A stretch of 36,367 nucleotides of DNA from an uncultured Bacilli bacterium (GTDB taxonomy: Bacteria; Bacillota_I; Bacilli_A; RF39; UBA660): contig CANQHD010000007.1 of assembly GCA_947623625.1 (NCBI GenBank), positions 1 through 36,367 on the forward strand, read 5' to 3'. The first letter of the stretch is position 1. Every line of letters begins with the position of its first letter. Under the pieces are notes generated by a model that saw only the letters and a list, made by a program, of their open reading frames with translations, was not told the DNA's origin and searched no databases. Below are positions 18,301-25,430 of the stretch, in pieces. The translations under genes and the position numbers were made by a program.

Positions 18301-21300
18301 AATAGAAATATCATATAAATACTCTAAATCAATATGTTTTAGCTCATCTCGATATTCTGGATGTGACAAAATAAATTGGTGCGTTATTTGTCCTGTGTAA
18401 AAGACTTTTTTTAATTCAGCTGGTGCCGTTTCTTTTAAAAATAATTGAGGATACTTTTCTTTAAAATGAAGAGGCATATTCTCATCATATGAGACTTCTT
18501 TTTCTAAAATTTTATTATAGAGAAATTCATCGATTTGCCGAAAAACATTTTCTCTTGATATAGGTGGAGAAAAAGTAATAAAATAAGTATCTTTTTTAAA
18601 TATTTGCTCAAAATATTTTCTATAGGATACTATGACATCAAATGTATCTTCTTGAAAAACTTGTTTTAGAAACTTATAAAAACTTATCTCCTCTATATCT
18701 TTAGCTTCATTTTCCACCCAAACAAGTCCTGTTTTAAAAATTAAGCCTAAATCTATATCTTTTAAATCTTGAAGATACTCTCGGTGAGACAAGAGAAATT
18801 CTTCTGTCAACAATCCTTGATAAAACATAACTTTTAATGAATTTGGGGCATCTTCTTTCAAAAATAATTCAGGGTACTTTTCTTTAAAGTGAAGAGGCAT
18901 ATCTTCTTGATAAGTTATTTCTTTGTTGATAATATGCAAATAAAGACACTCATCTATTTGTTTTAGAAGACTTTCTCGTGTTAGAGGTCCATGAACAGTA
19001 AACTTTTCCGTTGCATTTAAAGAAGCAAGCTTATCTAAATAAGGACCGTATAAAAGAATAATATCAAGACCTTCTTCTTGAAACGCTTCTTGAATGAGTC
19101 CAGTTAAACTAACATTTCTAGGATATTCTTCTTCATCTTCAAAACGAACAGGTATATATTGATAGAGATAATTTAAATCTATATTTCTTAAGTCTTCCAT
19201 ATAATTTGAATGAGATAAAAGAAAATCCCTCGTTATTTCTCCCTTATAAAAAGCTTCTTTTAATTCTTCTTGCGCATCGTCTTTTAAAAATAGTTTGGGG
19301 TACTTTTCTTTAAAGGAAAGAGGCATATCTTCTTCAAGTAAAGCTTTATGTTCAATAATACCTTGATAAATCCAAGTATTGAACTGATTAAGCAAATTTT
19401 CTTTAGTCGATTTTTTCTTAAAAGATGGTGCATAGTAACTAGGAGAATTTTCTAATAAAGTATGAATATAATTTCCATAAGACAACATAACACTAAGACT
19501 TTCTTCTTGACTTGTTTCTTGGATGAAACGAACTAAATTCATGCTTTCACTTTTTCCCTGAGCATTTTGAACAACGATGGGCATATAAGGATAAACACAC
19601 TCTAAGTTAACTTTTTGTAAAGCTCTGACATATTTTGGGTCTGATAAGATAAATTCTCGAGTAAGTTTTCTTTTATAAAAGGCATCCTGTAATTCTATTG
19701 GAGCATCTTCTTCTAAAAACATTCCTGGAAATGCATCTTTTACAGGCTTGCTAACATTTCTAGGATATTCTCTACCGAAGACTATAATATTTTCAATAAA
19801 CTTCTCTTTCATTTTTTCTTTTATTTTTTCAAGGGTATCATCTGAATAAGAAAAACTTATCTTATCTTTCTTTTCATGAGCAGATAATAGGTAGTCTATT
19901 ATTTCTTGATTATCAATAATAAACTGCATTAAACTTTGGTGATCTGCTTTATCCTCTAAAAACTCATACCAATTCATAATAACGCCTGATTCTAATTCTA
20001 TTATTTTACGTTCAAAAAAAGCACTCAACTTTTTATTTGCTAAATCTTGAATATATTGTGGATGTTGTCTTAACCATTGAGGGGTAATTGTTTTTGTATA
20101 AAATCGACTTTTCAATTCTTCATCTTTGTCATCATTAAGGAACAAATCAGGATTTTGCTGTTGAAAGGGTCCTATTATGCTGCGATAATCTGGTTTAGAT
20201 GTATGAGGTAAATAATCTGTAGCTGTAGGTCCATATATAATCATTTTTCTCATGGCTTCATAAAATTCTTCTTTTGTAAAAGGAGTTGATCCTTTACTTT
20301 TTCTTGTATCAAAGTTACTATCTGCACCTTTATTCCGTTGTAAAGAATTTAATAAATATTTCTCATACATCATCTTCAACATTTTACAATTATCTTTTGT
20401 AAAAAAATGATTATTTTCATTATCAAAATCAACGACATTTTTAAGTCCAAAAAAGTCAACAAATCTAATCACATTAAAGTCACATAAAGTTGCGAAAGAA
20501 AATGGAAGATGAAAAACATAGTCATCTGGCAAGTTGTCTAGCTCTTTAATTAAGTTCGGAAAAGCGATTCCCTTAAACTGCTTCTCCAGATAATTTTTTA
20601 ATGATGAATATTTAAATATTTCTTGATATTCCAAATTGGATAATGGCGAGGTAATCAAGCCTGAACGAGGATTCATCATTTCTTGTAAAACTTTATCCGT
20701 AATACTTTTTATATATTCCTGTTTTTCCTCATCTTTAAGTTCTCTTATTTCTCTAAAAAATTTATAGATATTTTCTTGTTGCAAGACAAATGGAATTAAA
20801 CCTTTATATTGTGCCATCATTTCTTTTAGTTCTAAATCAGTAATGCTAGATTCATTTTCACGATCTTTTAATAGACAATAACTTAAATCTTTTTCTTGGC
20901 ATAAGTCCCAATGCGAAACAATGCTTTCTAAAGTAGCACGTCCAGAATTAAATTTGTCTTTAAAATCAGAAATTTCATCATGAGTTGTTCCAACATCATC
21001 AAAAAAGCGATTAGGATACTCCTTTTTCATTTGATCAGAATAGTGTTCCAGAGAGATTTTATCTTTGAGAAATTCATACAAACTTTTATTCATATCAGAG
21101 TCAATATTTTCAAAGATTTCACCTAAATCCACATCCTCATCTAACATATAGAACATTTCCCAATCAAGTTTTTTTATTCTTTCAAGACCAAATTCTTGAA
21201 CAATTTTTCGATCAGACTTTCTAAGACAAGAAACAGGAATTTTATCATCTAACTGATTTTGGATATAATCTATTAAAGATAATTCATTTTGATAAATTTT

Positions 21301-21381
21301 TCTTTGAATCTCTTTAGAAACATGAAGTTTTTTTCCAAAAATTTGTCCTTTTTTATATTTATACTTCATTTTATACACCAC
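15376..21381 (-). CDS. Giant (2001 aa) repeat protein with C-terminal class I (CCA/OAS/CD-NTase-like) nucleotidyltransferase domain
   Basis: Continuous ORF. C-terminus: LIDTGSTSRGTNTIGDGDFDYIIRID ... TVDIDISFV ... GGMGGIGVENWILQHGGSF, matching the GS-xRGT / DxD / third Asp / G-x-G-x-E..YGSF-like layout of the Pol-beta superfamily class I. Internal repeats listed separately. Confidence 0.75.
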   Translation of the reverse strand: MVYKMKYKYKKGQIFGKKLHVSKEIQRKIYQNELSLIDYIQNQLDDKIPVSCLRKSDRKIVQEFGLERIKKLDWEMFYMLDEDVDLGEIFENIDSDMNKSLYEFLKDKISLEHYSDQMKKEYPNRFFDDVGTTHDEISDFKDKFNSGRATLESIVSHWDLCQEKDLSYCLLKDRENESSITDLELKEMMAQYKGLIPFVLQQENIYKFFREIRELKDEEKQEYIKSITDKVLQEMMNPRSGLITSPLSNLEYQEIFKYSSLKNYLEKQFKGIAFPNLIKELDNLPDDYVFHLPFSFATLCDFNVIRFVDFFGLKNVVDFDNENNHFFTKDNCKMLKMMYEKYLLNSLQRNKGADSNFDTRKSKGSTPFTKEEFYEAMRKMIIYGPTATDYLPHTSKPDYRSIIGPFQQQNPDLFLNDDKDEELKSRFYTKTITPQWLRQHPQYIQDLANKKLSAFFERKIIELESGVIMNWYEFLEDKADHQSLMQFIIDNQEIIDYLLSAHEKKDKISFSYSDDTLEKIKEKMKEKFIENIIVFGREYPRNVSKPVKDAFPGMFLEEDAPIELQDAFYKRKLTREFILSDPKYVRALQKVNLECVYPYMPIVVQNAQGKSESMNLVRFIQETSQEESLSVMLSYGNYIHTLLENSPSYYAPSFKKKSTKENLLNQFNTWIYQGIIEHKALLEEDMPLSFKEKYPKLFLKDDAQEELKEAFYKGEITRDFLLSHSNYMEDLRNIDLNYLYQYIPVRFEDEEEYPRNVSLTGLIQEAFQEEGLDIILLYGPYLDKLASLNATEKFTVHGPLTRESLLKQIDECLYLHIINKEITYQEDMPLHFKEKYPELFLKEDAPNSLKVMFYQGLLTEEFLLSHREYLQDLKDIDLGLIFKTGLVWVENEAKDIEEISFYKFLKQVFQEDTFDVIVSYRKYFEQIFKKDTYFITFSPPISRENVFRQIDEFLYNKILEKEVSYDENMPLHFKEKYPQLFLKETAPAELKKVFYTGQITHQFILSHPEYRDELKHIDLEYLYDISIPTKTKNGLICFENISKFIKESFKEDGLDIMILYGTYLEEIAEVELRSPAINLNSGLSPSYVLEQLNTYIYQNIVKGNIRYNENMPLYFKEKYKDMFLDQNIDPEIRRQFYDGKLSLESFEKNPHLLEELSSVNIAYGFSKQYAWIATLFQNENSLKMANVNRLKVLAECMKISDMNLQTTFQDYLESQKDIDMDKIKYVRSILSRLVTSNSLEVYDFRKDIASHILYRDDPMDCLAKIEEIFIHNNLPQVGKMFKCFQILYPDMKKTRNKMSVSFDRDSRVAPQLQDESLAHIPMRDMSIEDKRYMVIYNDMIQIAVRNCNRDLFEYLENLEQGNDLFIKVTRQDEDVLSLTTDEKNILMLFMTHVETLYHNTEKGQKDTTNLDAYTLEEKLNYLKNAFSPTERYDLKDRIVRSFAYFAGFESFEQMKNAMLEAKKVADFNGKSLGKRLESGERYQLEEGDFIRCIGNYEAFDSSLQSGNYSKEYLATFKGTSDSDTTPYDIDLTRVEEAKTIYDAIKGTPTGFGFGNIYIVIRKDNPDLEITREQEEEVIDKPYQPDKIEVFQTGYENHWGIRTGVDFLTTVDCILYKKAEAIDEENPYDANGDVCYLPSEEEYMDDLPFIKYALVKKGIYKPIIDFSGKIIFPIEEYDEMRRQVMGLSYYGERTYTFSPNLVSDEVEKIVEVLEQNRQEVQRKKDKITAHILKAVEEVGLEVRDTITSNIQEGIIDLIDTGSTSRGTNTIGDGDFDYIIRIDRKILTNSEALGKLREALIKHLNIESCPTHPDIKCQDIDLDGETVDIDISFVQKTDKMIYSSDMCLKDRLETIERQSQQEPLIDGYSKKDYVLANIILAKQVLKEAHAYKPDRDDLIRDGGMGGIGVENWILQHGGSFYDAARSFVEAAEGKSFEEFKSSYSVWDYGQNHYAIKKGEYPYNDFITDNMSEEGYERMVAACTQVLNQEKEIESPTVTDSIKK
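17850..20150 (-). repeat. Degenerate protein-coding tandem repeats, about 141-143 aa period, at least 6-7 units
   Basis: Recurring (N/D)MPLxFKEKYPxLFLKExAPxELKxxFYxGxITxxFLLSHxEYxxDLxxIDLxYLY. Anchor (FLK/FLE-type) positions near 18011, 18437, 18860, 19286, 19715 and ~20139, spaced 423-429 bp; a degenerate unit near 21000 (PNRFFDDVGTTHDEISDFKDKF). Confidence 0.85.
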
Positions 21382-21450
21382 TTTTCTTTTTCTATTGGCT
21401 TTTTTTCTATCATTAGAATATCATATAAATTTTCAAAATTAAAGTTTTAC

Positions 21451-21480
21451 TTGACAATTTATGAACTTGGTGCGTAATTT
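21451..21480 (+). promoter_or_regulatory. Candidate promoter for the Fic-like gene
   Basis: TTGACA - 18 nt - TAATTT, then RBS AAGGGGGG before ATG 21501. Confidence 0.5.
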
Positions 21481-21500
21481 TAATAAGGGGGGTTCTCATC

Positions 21501-21905
21501 ATGGAATATTTTGAGCAAATTAAAGAAATTTATCGAGAAATTTTTCAAGAAGAAGATATAGATTATGCTGTTCGAGATTTAAATTTGTGTGATATGATTT
21601 ATTTTATTAGTCAGTCTTGTGAGAGGATTTCGAAGTTAGAAAATGCTTCTATTCATAAACAAATTGAAGCAATTTTAAGAGTTGGTGCTCTCATTATGAT
21701 GTTTCAGCCATTTACTGATGGAAATAAGCATACTGCAAGCACATTCATTTCAAATCATTTAGAGGAGTTTGGGTATTCACTCTCAAGTGAAGAGATTTTA
21801 AAGAACCGACTCATTCCTATTTTTTATCATCCTTGGGAAAAGATACCAAAGCAGAAAGTTTTATCGGTTAAACGAAGAATTCAGCAAATAGCTCCCATGC
21901 AGTAA
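21501..21905 (+). CDS. Small Fic/Doc-like protein with substituted catalytic motif; C-terminus altered by IS insertion
   Basis: 134 aa; MMFQPFTDGNKHTASTFISNHLEEFGY resembles the Fic/Doc HxFx(D)GNKRTA motif with Gln at the His position (codon 21705-21707). Confidence 0.65.
   Translation: MEYFEQIKEIYREIFQEEDIDYAVRDLNLCDMIYFISQSCERISKLENASIHKQIEAILRVGALIMMFQPFTDGNKHTASTFISNHLEEFGYSLSSEEILKNRLIPIFYHPWEKIPKQKVLSVKRRIQQIAPMQ
21892..21899 (+). repeat. Left copy of IS target-site duplication (CTCCCATG)
   Basis: Identical to 23590..23597; both abut the element's inverted repeats. A 9-bp duplication (GCTCCCATG) cannot be excluded. Confidence 0.85.
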
Positions 21906-21918
21906 AAAAGAGTAAATT
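21900..21918 (+). repeat. IS terminal inverted repeat, left
   Basis: CAGTAAAAAAGAGTAAATT, 17/19 match to the reverse complement of 23571..23589. Confidence 0.88.
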
Positions 21919-21932
21919 GATTTAAAAGTTAA

Positions 21933-21977
21933 AACTTTATGAAATAAAGAGTCAAAAAAATTCATAAAGTTTTTTTT
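21933..21977. terminator. Hairpin/terminator inside the left end of the IS
   Basis: AACTTTATGAA - 17 nt - TTCATAAAGTT perfect 11-bp stem, T-tract on the plus strand, weaker T-rich tail on the minus strand. Confidence 0.65.
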
Positions 21978-22072
21978 CGCTTAAATTTAGGCACGACAAA
22001 AAGAATTTCTGACAAGAAATTTAAAAAATACTCTCCACACTAGTTTTCAAAGAACATTATTTGTAGTATAAT

Positions 22073-23521
22073 TTAATCATCAAATCTTAATTGAAAGTTT
22101 AAATCTGAACTTTCTAGATTTGTGATTATGGAAGAAATAAGTGTGTGGAGAATATTTTTGCTTATTTCTTTTTTTGTGATAATGTTTTTAACATCTTTAA
22201 TCGCTAAAGATCCAAGTTCTAGTAATTGCCTTATAGTATGGGCAATTTGAATAAATAAGTAATGTATTTTTAAAGCATTCTCAAATCTACTACACAAATG
22301 GCTTATTTTAAATGTGCCATTTTTTTGCTCATTAAATCCTTCATTTTCTATTTTCCAACGACGTCTTCCAATAGCCACCATTTCTTCAATATTATAGTTA
22401 TTTATTTTTAAATCACTTACATAATTAAAGATAGTAGTTTTATTATCTTTAACTTCAATGCATCGAAAAACATTTAATTTGTTTCCAATAAATACAATTC
22501 CAGATGATAAAAAATAATTATCTTTAGAAACTTCATTTTCATAGTTAATATTATCCTCAAATTCTTCATAAACTCTCTTTAGTCTATCTTTTTTCAAATT
22601 AAATATATAATGCCATTTATTATCCTTACAAATATTAATCATTGGAGTAGTGGCATATAAAGCATCACCAGTAACAATAAATATAAGTTTAGGATAGTTC
22701 TTTTTAATTCTTGAAGCCATTCTTTTAAAAGCCTTTACCTCACAGTCTTGCTTTTCATTTTCATTGTTTAAGGGAGTGTTTTCAATCCATTCAGAATCAA
22801 TACTAATAATCATATTACCAAAACATACTTTAGCTTCTAAAACATACTTATAATATTTAGTTTTACCATCTCTTGTCTTAGTTAAACAATTTCCATTTAA
22901 ATTATAATCTGAAGAAGTTAAACCAGTAGCATCAACAATTAACTGAATGCAATTTTTGTATCTAAATCTATCAAACATTTTACTTCTAAGTAAAGCTTTA
23001 AACATATATTTTCTAATATCATCTATTTCATTATAATTCAATTCTTCAATAACATCTTGAATAGTTTGCCAGTCAGGAATTTCTTTTAGATTTTGATCAC
23101 AAATAATAGATAGGTTTTTAATAGCTTTTTCCTTGTTAAATTCATTATTTATTTCAGTCATAGTAGTAATACCACATAATAAAGCAAATAACCTAGTCAT
23201 AATAATAGATCTAATATTGTACTTAATATAACTTTTATGTCTTTTATCTGTTAAATTAGAAAATAAGCTATTTAGAGATGGAAAATATTTATTTATAATT
23301 TTTCTAAGTTCATTTAAAAAATTTTTATCTTGAAGTAATTGTCTTCTTTGCGCTTTGTTCAGTCCTTCAGCTTTTTTAAAGGTTTTATTGGATTTAATTC
23401 TAATAGTACTATTATTATATTTTCTTTGTAGTTCACGTTCCTTTATTCTTCTAGCTCTTCTTCCTAAATTTTGATTTTCTTCAATTTCTTTTTTTAATTC
23501 TTCACACATCACTACAACCAC
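22073..23521 (-). CDS. DDE transposase (IS4-superfamily-like; family not resolved)
   Basis: 482 aa with QLIVDATGL, IFIVTGDALYAT and RRRWKIENEGFNEQKNG consistent with a DDE RNase-H-fold transposase. Confidence 0.88.
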   Translation of the reverse strand: MVVVMCEELKKEIEENQNLGRRARRIKERELQRKYNNSTIRIKSNKTFKKAEGLNKAQRRQLLQDKNFLNELRKIINKYFPSLNSLFSNLTDKRHKSYIKYNIRSIIMTRLFALLCGITTMTEINNEFNKEKAIKNLSIICDQNLKEIPDWQTIQDVIEELNYNEIDDIRKYMFKALLRSKMFDRFRYKNCIQLIVDATGLTSSDYNLNGNCLTKTRDGKTKYYKYVLEAKVCFGNMIISIDSEWIENTPLNNENEKQDCEVKAFKRMASRIKKNYPKLIFIVTGDALYATTPMINICKDNKWHYIFNLKKDRLKRVYEEFEDNINYENEVSKDNYFLSSGIVFIGNKLNVFRCIEVKDNKTTIFNYVSDLKINNYNIEEMVAIGRRRWKIENEGFNEQKNGTFKISHLCSRFENALKIHYLFIQIAHTIRQLLELGSLAIKDVKNIITKKEISKNILHTLISSIITNLESSDLNFQLRFDD

Positions 23522-23570
23522 CTTATTATGTTTATTATATCAAATTTTCTTTGCGAAGAATTTCTGTTAA

Positions 23571-23589
23571 AATTTACTCTTTTTAGCTG
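23571..23589 (-). repeat. IS terminal inverted repeat, right
   Basis: Reverse complement CAGCTAAAAAGAGTAAATT. Confidence 0.88.
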
Positions 23590-23597
23590 CTCCCATG
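23590..23597 (+). repeat. Right copy of IS target-site duplication (CTCCCATG)
   Basis: Identical to 21892..21899. Confidence 0.85.
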
Positions 23598-23605
23598 AAA
23601 AAAAG

Positions 23606-23634
23606 TTGACAAATAGAAGAAGTTTTTATATAAT
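23606..23634 (+). promoter_or_regulatory. Consensus sigma-A promoter for rpsD
   Basis: TTGACA - 17 nt - TATAAT, exact consensus hexamers. Confidence 0.9.
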
Positions 23635-23641
23635 CTTACTT

Positions 23642-23788
23642 GCATATTCAAAGAAACAGCATGCTTTCAAGTGACTTAATGTGTTGCTTTTTTAAGTAAC
23701 CTTGGCTGTTAGGCGAAAAGTAAACTCCCTAAGCATTAGGAAAGCAAATTGTTCTTCCGGATTTGTAATTAATAGAAAGGAGAATAAA
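23642..23788 (+). promoter_or_regulatory. rpsD 5' leader, candidate S4 autoregulatory RNA
   Basis: About 150-nt untranslated leader between a consensus promoter and rpsD ATG 23791 with several complementary segments; Bacillus rpsD is autoregulated via a structured leader. Fold not computed. Confidence 0.5.
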
Positions 23789-23790
23789 AC

Positions 23791-24393
23791 ATGTCAAGAT
23801 ATACAGGACCTGAATATAAAAGAAGTCGTCGTGTTGGTTTTTCAACAAGTGAGACAGGACGTGAACTCGCACGTCGTCCATATGGACCAGGACAACATGG
23901 AAATGATCGCAAAGGAAAACTATCTGATTATGGAACACAATTAAAAGAAAAACAAAAGGTTCGCTTTATGTATGGTCTTTCAGAGCGTCAATTTAGAAAA
24001 ACTTTTGATGAAGCTTCTAAGTTAAAAGGAATTACGGGTGAAAATTTCTTAAAATTTCTTGAATCTCGTCTGGATAACTTAGTCTATCGAATGGGATTTG
24101 CAACAACACGTCGTGGTGCAAGACAATTGGTAAATCATGGTCATATTACTGTTGATGGTAAAAAAGTAGATATTCCATCATTCCGTGTTAAACCAGGATC
24201 AACAATTGCTTTAAAAGAAAATTCTCGTGATCATAAAGCTGTTAAAGAATCCCTTGAGAAAGTAACAAAACGCGTTGAGTTTGTAACTTTTGATGAAGGA
24301 AAAATGGCTGGTACTTATGTAAGATATCCAGAAAGATCTGAGTTGAGTGCTGATATTAATGAAGCATTAATCGTTGAATTTTACAACAAATAA
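23791..24393 (+). CDS. rpsD: 30S ribosomal protein S4
   Basis: [18 protein letters not shown] ... [11 protein letters not shown] ... [34 protein letters not shown]. Confidence 0.98.
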   Translation: MSRYTGPEYKRSRRVGFSTSETGRELARRPYGPGQHGNDRKGKLSDYGTQLKEKQKVRFMYGLSERQFRKTFDEASKLKGITGENFLKFLESRLDNLVYRMGFATTRRGARQLVNHGHITVDGKKVDIPSFRVKPGSTIALKENSRDHKAVKESLEKVTKRVEFVTFDEGKMAGTYVRYPERSELSADINEALIVEFYNK

Positions 24394-24437
24394 AAAAGGC
24401 TGTGTGGAAATGAATTATTTCTTTTCAGCTCTTTTTT
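24392..24437 (+). terminator. rpsD terminator
   Basis: AAAAAAGGCTG ... CAGCTCTTTTTT. Confidence 0.6.
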
Positions 24438-24497
24438 GTTTTGGGAAAGAAAATTTTTCCTCTTTTAAATTTTATCTTACTCCATCATCAAACTCAT

Positions 24498-24543
24498 AAA
24501 AAAGAAACTGAATGGAATATTCCTTTCTACTCAGTTCCTTTCA
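24498..24543. repeat. Terminator-like repeat, left copy flanking the RloA/RloB cassette
   Basis: AAAGAAACTGAATGGAATATTCCTTTCTACTCAGTTCCTTT; near copy at 27039..27083. Confidence 0.7.
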
Positions 24544-25430
24544 TTTTTAGTTTTTATTATCTGATTAACAAGTTTTCCTACATTGGTTCCTAAATTATTT
24601 TTTAATTTAGGAACATTTTCTTCGTAATTTCTTTCTCTTAATATTGCTTCATGGACATTTTTTTCGAATGGTTCAAATAAAAATTTTGTCTTTTTATATT
24701 TACAAATATCATGTAATCTTTTTTCAAGATATCTTTGAGAACTATTAACTTTTGGATTTTCTAGCATTTTTTGATTATCTTCATATTCGATTTCTTTAAA
24801 ATGTAGGAATAACCAAAATTCAAAATTAGGATTACTGACATATAAATTAACATTATTTTCATTGCAAAATTTTACTACTTCATCATACTGTTTCTCTGTA
24901 AAACTATCTTTATCACGGTCTATTACCATATTTAGAGAATCTGTTGTTGGTGAATAAGTAACATCTTGTGCAGAAAAATATAAAGAAAAATGAGAAGCTA
25001 AATCTTTATAAATATCACTTTTAAACAAGTGCATAAATAAATTTTCTAAATCAGTATAAGGTATTTTATAATCATTTGATTTATAAATCTTATCCAATTC
25101 ATCATTTATTATATTTAAATTTATTTTATTAGGATTCTCATGATCCCAATTCGCAATTTTATTTTTTAACTCTAAAACAGAAACTTCTGAATCTCTATTA
25201 TTTAAGAATTCCTGTAGTAATTTTATCAAATATGTTGGATTGCTGTTTCCTAAATTAGCATAATCTCTTAATATATTAATGATTGTTACATTTTCTGATA
25301 GAACGGATTGATTTAATTTTTCAAAGTATCTAGGTTCTGTGGTTTGACCTTCAGAAGCAATAAAATATTTTGCTCTATAGCTCTTTTCTTCTGATAGTCT
25401 TTCTTGTGCAAATGGTTCTTTAATTCTCAT
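24531..25430 (-). CDS. rloB: RloB-like protein (TOPRIM-like putative nuclease partner)
   Basis: Starts with KYFIASEGQTTEPRYFEKLNQ (EGxTEPxYF) and has MVIDRDKDSF (DxD) and NPNFEFWLFLHF; RloB-family pattern. Confidence 0.8.
   Translation of the reverse strand: MRIKEPFAQERLSEEKSYRAKYFIASEGQTTEPRYFEKLNQSVLSENVTIINILRDYANLGNSNPTYLIKLLQEFLNNRDSEVSVLELKNKIANWDHENPNKINLNIINDELDKIYKSNDYKIPYTDLENLFMHLFKSDIYKDLASHFSLYFSAQDVTYSPTTDSLNMVIDRDKDSFTEKQYDEVVKFCNENNVNLYVSNPNFEFWLFLHFKEIEYEDNQKMLENPKVNSSQRYLEKRLHDICKYKKTKFLFEPFEKNVHEAILRERNYEENVPKLKNNLGTNVGKLVNQIIKTKNERN

Larger units (their letters stand above)
21900..23589 (-). mobile_element. Complete insertion sequence, 1690 bp
   Basis: One transposase ORF bounded by terminal inverted repeats CAGTAAAAAAGAGTAAATT / CAGCTAAAAAGAGTAAATT (17/19) and flanked by an 8-bp direct repeat CTCCCATG. 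Confidence 0.92.

Noticed and set aside
22073-23521. Assigning the IS to a specific family (e.g. IS4, ISAs1, ISL3)
   Set aside because: TIR, TSD and DDE features are clear, but family assignment needs an ISfinder comparison.
23702-23944. 80-aa plus-strand ORF overlapping rpsD
   Set aside because: Out of frame with rpsD, which is unambiguous; lies over the leader and rpsD start, so a chance ORF.
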